Shown piece by piece: positions 56,660-59,131 of a DNA stretch of 59,131 nucleotides. The stretch lies in NCBI GenBank assembly GCA_019915015.1, contig JAHBBC010000071.1, positions 1-59,131 of the forward strand. Direction: 5' to 3'. The notes under the pieces are model-generated. The model saw only the letters and a list, made by a program, of their open reading frames with translations, did no database searches and had not been told where the DNA came from. The DNA is from Auriscalpium vulgare. Its lineage: Eukaryota; Basidiomycota; Agaricomycetes; Russulales; Auriscalpiaceae. Numbering within the stretch: the stretch's first letter is position 1; every line of letters starts with the position of its first letter. A program made the translations under genes and the position numbers.

Positions 56660-59070
56660 GATCCCAGATTGCTGAGCACGAACGTGAAAAAGTGCAATAT
56701 ATGATTTTTGAGTCGATAGGCGACTGCATTTATTTGTACGAGTACTGTCATGCCAGTGAAGCTCCATGTCAATCCATAGCACATGGATTTGTGGATCTGC
56801 GTACGTCTCCCGTCCGTTACTTCAGTAATGATCGTGTGTACTACTCTGCGGGTCGCTATTTCGGATACCAAACATCGGCAGCCACGCCGACACCTGAACC
56901 TGCGATTTCAGGCTGAAACCCACGAACAGCACCTCCGGCCCACCGCGACACTTCTTCGAGATGACAGCACGCGGCTAAACGCCCTCCGGTGCGATGACCG
57001 CCGCATAGCATATTTTCATAGATCGAGTCGCATATCGAGTGCGAACGCGGGCGACTCCGCGCGTCGAGGATGCCCGCGTTGCCGTCGACAGCGACGTGCA
57101 AGACCACTTACACGAAAAGACGAAGACAGTAGGCACTTCCGCACACGACACCTTCAGACCATCCGGCCGCAGAGTCACTTGACTGTACGCTCAGGCCTTG
57201 CGGGCACCACCAACACGTACTTCACCTCCACGCCCCCGAACCTTTTCTGCATCTTTTTCTGCATCGCACGAACCTGCGCATAGCCTGGGCAGAGTCCTTG
57301 TGTGTGTTCGCGATCGCCACTTGACAAACCCACAGGATCCTTGGTGACGCATCGTGGTCGATGAAAAGTGCGTCGAACAGTGGGTTGTTGGGTTGTTGGG
57401 TGTCTTTAATTGGTTGCTTTTCGTGGAAATATCTTTGATGTCGTCGTAGTATGACATGCCACGGAGCACCGGGAGGCTGAGGTTGGGTTCCGCAAGCACC
57501 CCAGTGTCTACGTCCATGGGCTCGTCGTCCGTGGGCTCGCCGCCACCTACGGCGAGGACCTCGAAGATTTTGCCGGGCTCAGGTGTATGTCGAAAGATAG
57601 CACGGCTGGAAGGTTTCATGCGCTCCATCGGCATTATAGGAGCAATGGATTGCAAGATGTCGCGAGGCACATCCCACTCTCTGGCGAGGACGTGGAGAGC
57701 AGCCCCCTCAAAAATCCGTCCGGCGAGCGTGCATTGGGGAAGGAACAGAGGAGGCGGATGATGTCCCTAGTCTCGACATGATGCGCGCGCCGGACCCAGT
57801 CAAACACTAACGACCCGATGTACGGGGATCTCGGTTTCATGACTGCCTGGTCGGAGTTATCCGTGGATGAGGAGCGGTGCTGCGCCAGACCGCGACAAGT
57901 TGGTCGGCGTCGTCATTGACGTCAGCATGGCAGAGCAGGTCCCGAGCTTTTTGTATGTCACAATTCCGTTCAGTGCCGTTTTGATGCTGTCATCGAGGTC
58001 CAACGACGACCATCGACAGCCCTAAATATATCACGAGGCGCCATCCCGTACTTATCGATGTAATCCGAGAGTGTCTTGCTGTAAGCCTTCCGCTTGCCTG
58101 CGGATGCCGCCGGAAAGAACGTTTGAAGAGCAGGCCTGTCACAGAAGATAGTTAAACGAACAACAGCTAGGCCGAGCTAAAGTGGACTTGCCCATTGCTG
58201 AGCTCCTGCGGGGTCTAGGGATTCATGATGAGAGTGATTGCGCCTCTCTGTTTTCTCCATACTTCATATCTTGCTCTGTCCAGAGAAGTGAGGTGGAGGG
58301 GGAATATCTTGGGACTATACACGAGACCATCTGGAGGAGGGGATCCTACCTTGAGACCCGCATCGATGAGCAACCAGGGACAGTCCGCGTCAGGAATGCC
58401 AATGAACAGGTCGTCGTCCTCGTGCAATGGGTTGGGATACTGAGTGAAGACGCCTCTCCCGGTAAAAAGATAGAGGCTGCCGTGGAGGAACACCGCAACA
58501 ATACGGCCCTCTGAGAGTTGACGCGCTACGGTGTACGCGATCGAGACTGGCTTGCCTGCAAAAAGTCGAGTCGTACCATCGAAAAACGCAGGATAGACAT
58601 AGACTCGGATACTCACCAACCCCTGGCTGACCTGTGACAACTACGCCTGCTTTGGGGGAACGTCTGTACATGTCTTGAGCGCGCTGGTACATTACTTCAT
58701 ACTCTTGACGTAGGAGCAGTCTTCCCCCAGTGAATGTAAGGAATAGTCTGGCCAGTGGTTCTTCGTCCGCACGAAACCCGTAGTCCTCCTCTGTGAGCAT
58801 CCCTTTGCCCCACAGCCTGGAACAGAACTTCTCGCCGGGGTCTGTATCATCCTCGTCGAGGTGGGCTTGAAAGGCCTTCGTCCACGTTGATCGGAGCTCG
58901 ACTGTTATTCCATTGTGTTCGAGCTTGATCATACGGGCAGTCGGCGTGATGCGTTGGAGTTCAGACAAAACGAAGAGTTTAAGACCCGGAAAGAGAGTAC
59001 CGTACAATGTGACCGTATGCAGAGCCAGCGACGCTCGAAACGCTGAGCGCTGGCGAGTTGAACAGGTCAA
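56470..59070. repeat. Segmental tandem duplication, copy 2
   Basis: Diverged copy of 53,395-56,050, same orientation, with several indels; it reaches close to the right window edge. Confidence 0.75.
57191..58932 (-). pseudogene. Crinkler-like NTPase, decayed tandem copy 2
   Basis: Same order as copy 1: MIKLEHNGITVELRSTW at 58,932, RLLLRQEYEVMYQRAQ, the GVVVTGQPGVG P-loop half before an intron, KPVSIAYTVARQLSEGRIV, and DWVRRAHHVETRD. Near 57.74 kb the frame shifts (CSFPNARSPDGFL continues in another frame as the ILQSIAPI part). Further damage follows in the C-terminal region near 57.2-57.4 kb, where the second half of the nuclease-like segment is out of frame, and around 57.9-58.2 kb. The N-terminal half is still open and could give a truncated NTPase. 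Decay after duplication is the simplest reading. Confidence 0.6.
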
Positions 59071-59131
59071 GGATAAAAGCCCCTGACGTCACCACGACCA
59101 CGCCGGGGATCCGGACCGGACCGTCGACGGT

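Noticed and set aside
1..59131. CRISPR array, prophage, bacterial operons, rRNA genes
   Set aside because: No regularly spaced repeats, no phage or prokaryotic gene order and no rRNA sequence; intron structure throughout is eukaryotic.

Overview
The window reads as nuclear DNA of a filamentous basidiomycete, most likely an Agaricomycete (mushroom or polypore relative). Genes are dense and cut by many very short introns of about 47-65 bp with GTRNGT donors, CTNAC-type branch sites and YAG acceptors. F-box/leucine-rich proteins, a Ulp1-type DNA transposon and P-loop NTPase/nuclease-like proteins of the kinds expanded in that group are present. No bacterial, organellar or viral gene set is visible.

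Layout. 0.5-2.3 kb: an F-box protein (+) followed by a broken 3' fragment of a pyruvate decarboxylase gene. 2.9-6.0 kb: a PH-C2-RasGAP protein (-). 6.5-7.75 kb: an ELO-type fatty-acid elongase (-). 8.2-8.74 kb: a tiny five-exon gene (-) that only appears after splicing. 9.28-20.96 kb: a complete VPS13 lipid-transfer protein (+). 21.2-25.9 kb: a DENN-domain protein (-), tail to tail with VPS13. 26.7-33.57 kb: a 6,861-bp DNA transposon with matching terminal inverted repeats, an exact 8-bp target duplication (CCGGTCCC) and one long Ulp1-protease/RNase H-fold transposase gene. It sits inside a short reading frame that is open again across the empty site. 33.6-40.5 kb: gene-poor repetitive DNA with an exact 39-bp inverted repeat, a partial F-box-like gene and a diverged duplicated block. 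40.6-41.2 kb: small unassigned reading frames. 41.5-46.4 kb: a divergent pair, a TauD-type sulfonate/taurine dioxygenase (-) and an OPT oligopeptide transporter (+), with two GATAAG sites between them. 46.8-48.3 kb: a purine-skewed tract rich in GGTCGGA. 48.6-53.3 kb: PRP19 (-), SGT2 (+) and a RING/coiled-coil protein (-). 53.4-59.1 kb: a roughly 3-kb tandem segmental duplication carrying a P-loop NTPase with a restriction-nuclease-like C-terminus (Crinkler-like), intact in copy 1 and decayed in copy 2.

How genes may work together. ELO, VPS13, DENN and RasGAP are separate housekeeping membrane, lipid and small-GTPase functions; their adjacency is probably incidental. The dioxygenase/transporter pair looks like a nutrient-scavenging unit (sulfur or nitrogen) with a shared promoter. 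PRP19 and SGT2 share a 141-bp head-to-head promoter. The 26.7-40.5 kb and 53.4-59.1 kb parts are accessory, fast-changing DNA. Several single-base homopolymer indels in conserved genes near 50-51 kb (and one in the transposon) look like assembly errors and should be resolved before calling loss of function. Exon boundaries were read by eye from splice consensus and frame; coordinates of multi-exon genes are start-codon to stop-codon spans.
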